A stretch of DNA of 64,000 nt, from assembly GCF_947623445.1 (NCBI RefSeq), contig NC_135245.1, positions 7,261,501 to 7,325,500 of the forward strand, read 5' to 3'. This stretch comes from Clavelina lepadiformis (Eukaryota > Chordata > Ascidiacea > Aplousobranchia > Clavelinidae). Positions within the stretch are counted from its first letter, which is position 1. Each line of letters opens with the position of its first letter. This document shows positions 63,872 through 64,000 of the stretch, piece after piece. Both the position numbers and the translations under genes were made by a program. The notes beneath the pieces were generated by a model. The model saw only the letters and a list, made by a program, of their open reading frames with translations, had not been told where the DNA came from and ran no database searches.

Positions 63872-64000
63872 CAGTAGTTCTCAAATCATGGGAAACAAGC
63901 AAAAAATTACAAAAAATGTTTTCTCTACTTCAAATGATTAAGATATCCAGAAAGTTCTAAGAAAATCAGGTAGATTGGAAAGGGGGGTACAGGAATAGGT
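63872..64000. mobile_element. Possible hAT-type element end running off the window
   Basis: CAGTAGTTCTCAAATCATGGG resembles the CAGNGNTTCTCAA termini of the hAT-type elements seen elsewhere in the window. The other end is not in view, so neither inverted repeat nor target duplication can be checked. It would lie in an intron or upstream of the alpha-arrestin. Confidence 0.3.

Noticed and set aside
1-64000. CRISPR arrays, bacterial operons or phage genes
   Set aside because: The window is clearly a eukaryotic nuclear sequence with spliced genes; no such structures were seen.

Overview
The window is animal nuclear DNA: AT-rich, with protein-coding genes split by GT-AG introns and many short non-autonomous DNA transposons. 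The compact genes, the frequent TAGGCCTA/TAGCCTAC-type words, the intron-poor SNRNP200 and a 31-bp gap between two co-oriented genes suggest a tunicate (ascidian). That is an inference; another compact marine deuterostome is not excluded.

Layout, left to right. (1) A many-exon minus-strand gene (about 0.7-11.5 kb) encodes a very long coiled-coil protein whose C-terminus looks like that of the ciliary protein CEP290. (2) A decayed, GC-richer non-LTR retrotransposon (12.3-15.5 kb) lies just upstream of it. (3) A seven-exon plus-strand gene (18.06-26.20 kb) encodes a serotonin 5-HT1-like receptor of 649 aa with a very long third intracellular loop. (4) SNRNP200/Brr2, the U5 snRNP helicase (30.55-37.31 kb, 2143 aa), has about 90% of its coding sequence in one exon. 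(5) PDCD2 (43.12-49.26 kb, 6 exons, 350 aa) has introns that host two transposon copies. (6) COX19 (54.59-55.93 kb, 90 aa) and ABITRAM (55.97-57.05 kb, 209 aa) lie head to tail 31 bp apart, a possible operon. (7) A five-exon minus-strand gene (58.08-59.87 kb) encodes an unrecognised 277-aa cysteine-rich, probably secreted protein. (8) The 3' part of an alpha-arrestin (ARRDC-type) gene on the minus strand (62.07-63.61 kb) continues past the right edge.

For the receptor, SNRNP200, PDCD2, COX19, ABITRAM and the cysteine-rich gene, exon borders were set by hand from splice sites. In each case the exons sum to an exact multiple of three, which supports the models.

The intergenic and intronic DNA holds at least eight hAT-type miniature elements with terminal inverted repeats and perfect 8-bp target-site duplications. 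Two of them (49,940 and 52,537) are 216 bp long and, by eye, identical in opposite orientation, so this family moved very recently. There is also a tRNA-derived SINE-like unit, a possible Penelope-like fragment, a 206-bp tandem repeat with a nested insertion, and a dispersed repeat with two diverged copies. The genes serve unrelated housekeeping or signalling roles: splicing, ribosome biogenesis, cytochrome oxidase assembly, centrosome/cilium, amine signalling and receptor trafficking. I see no multi-gene pathway cluster.
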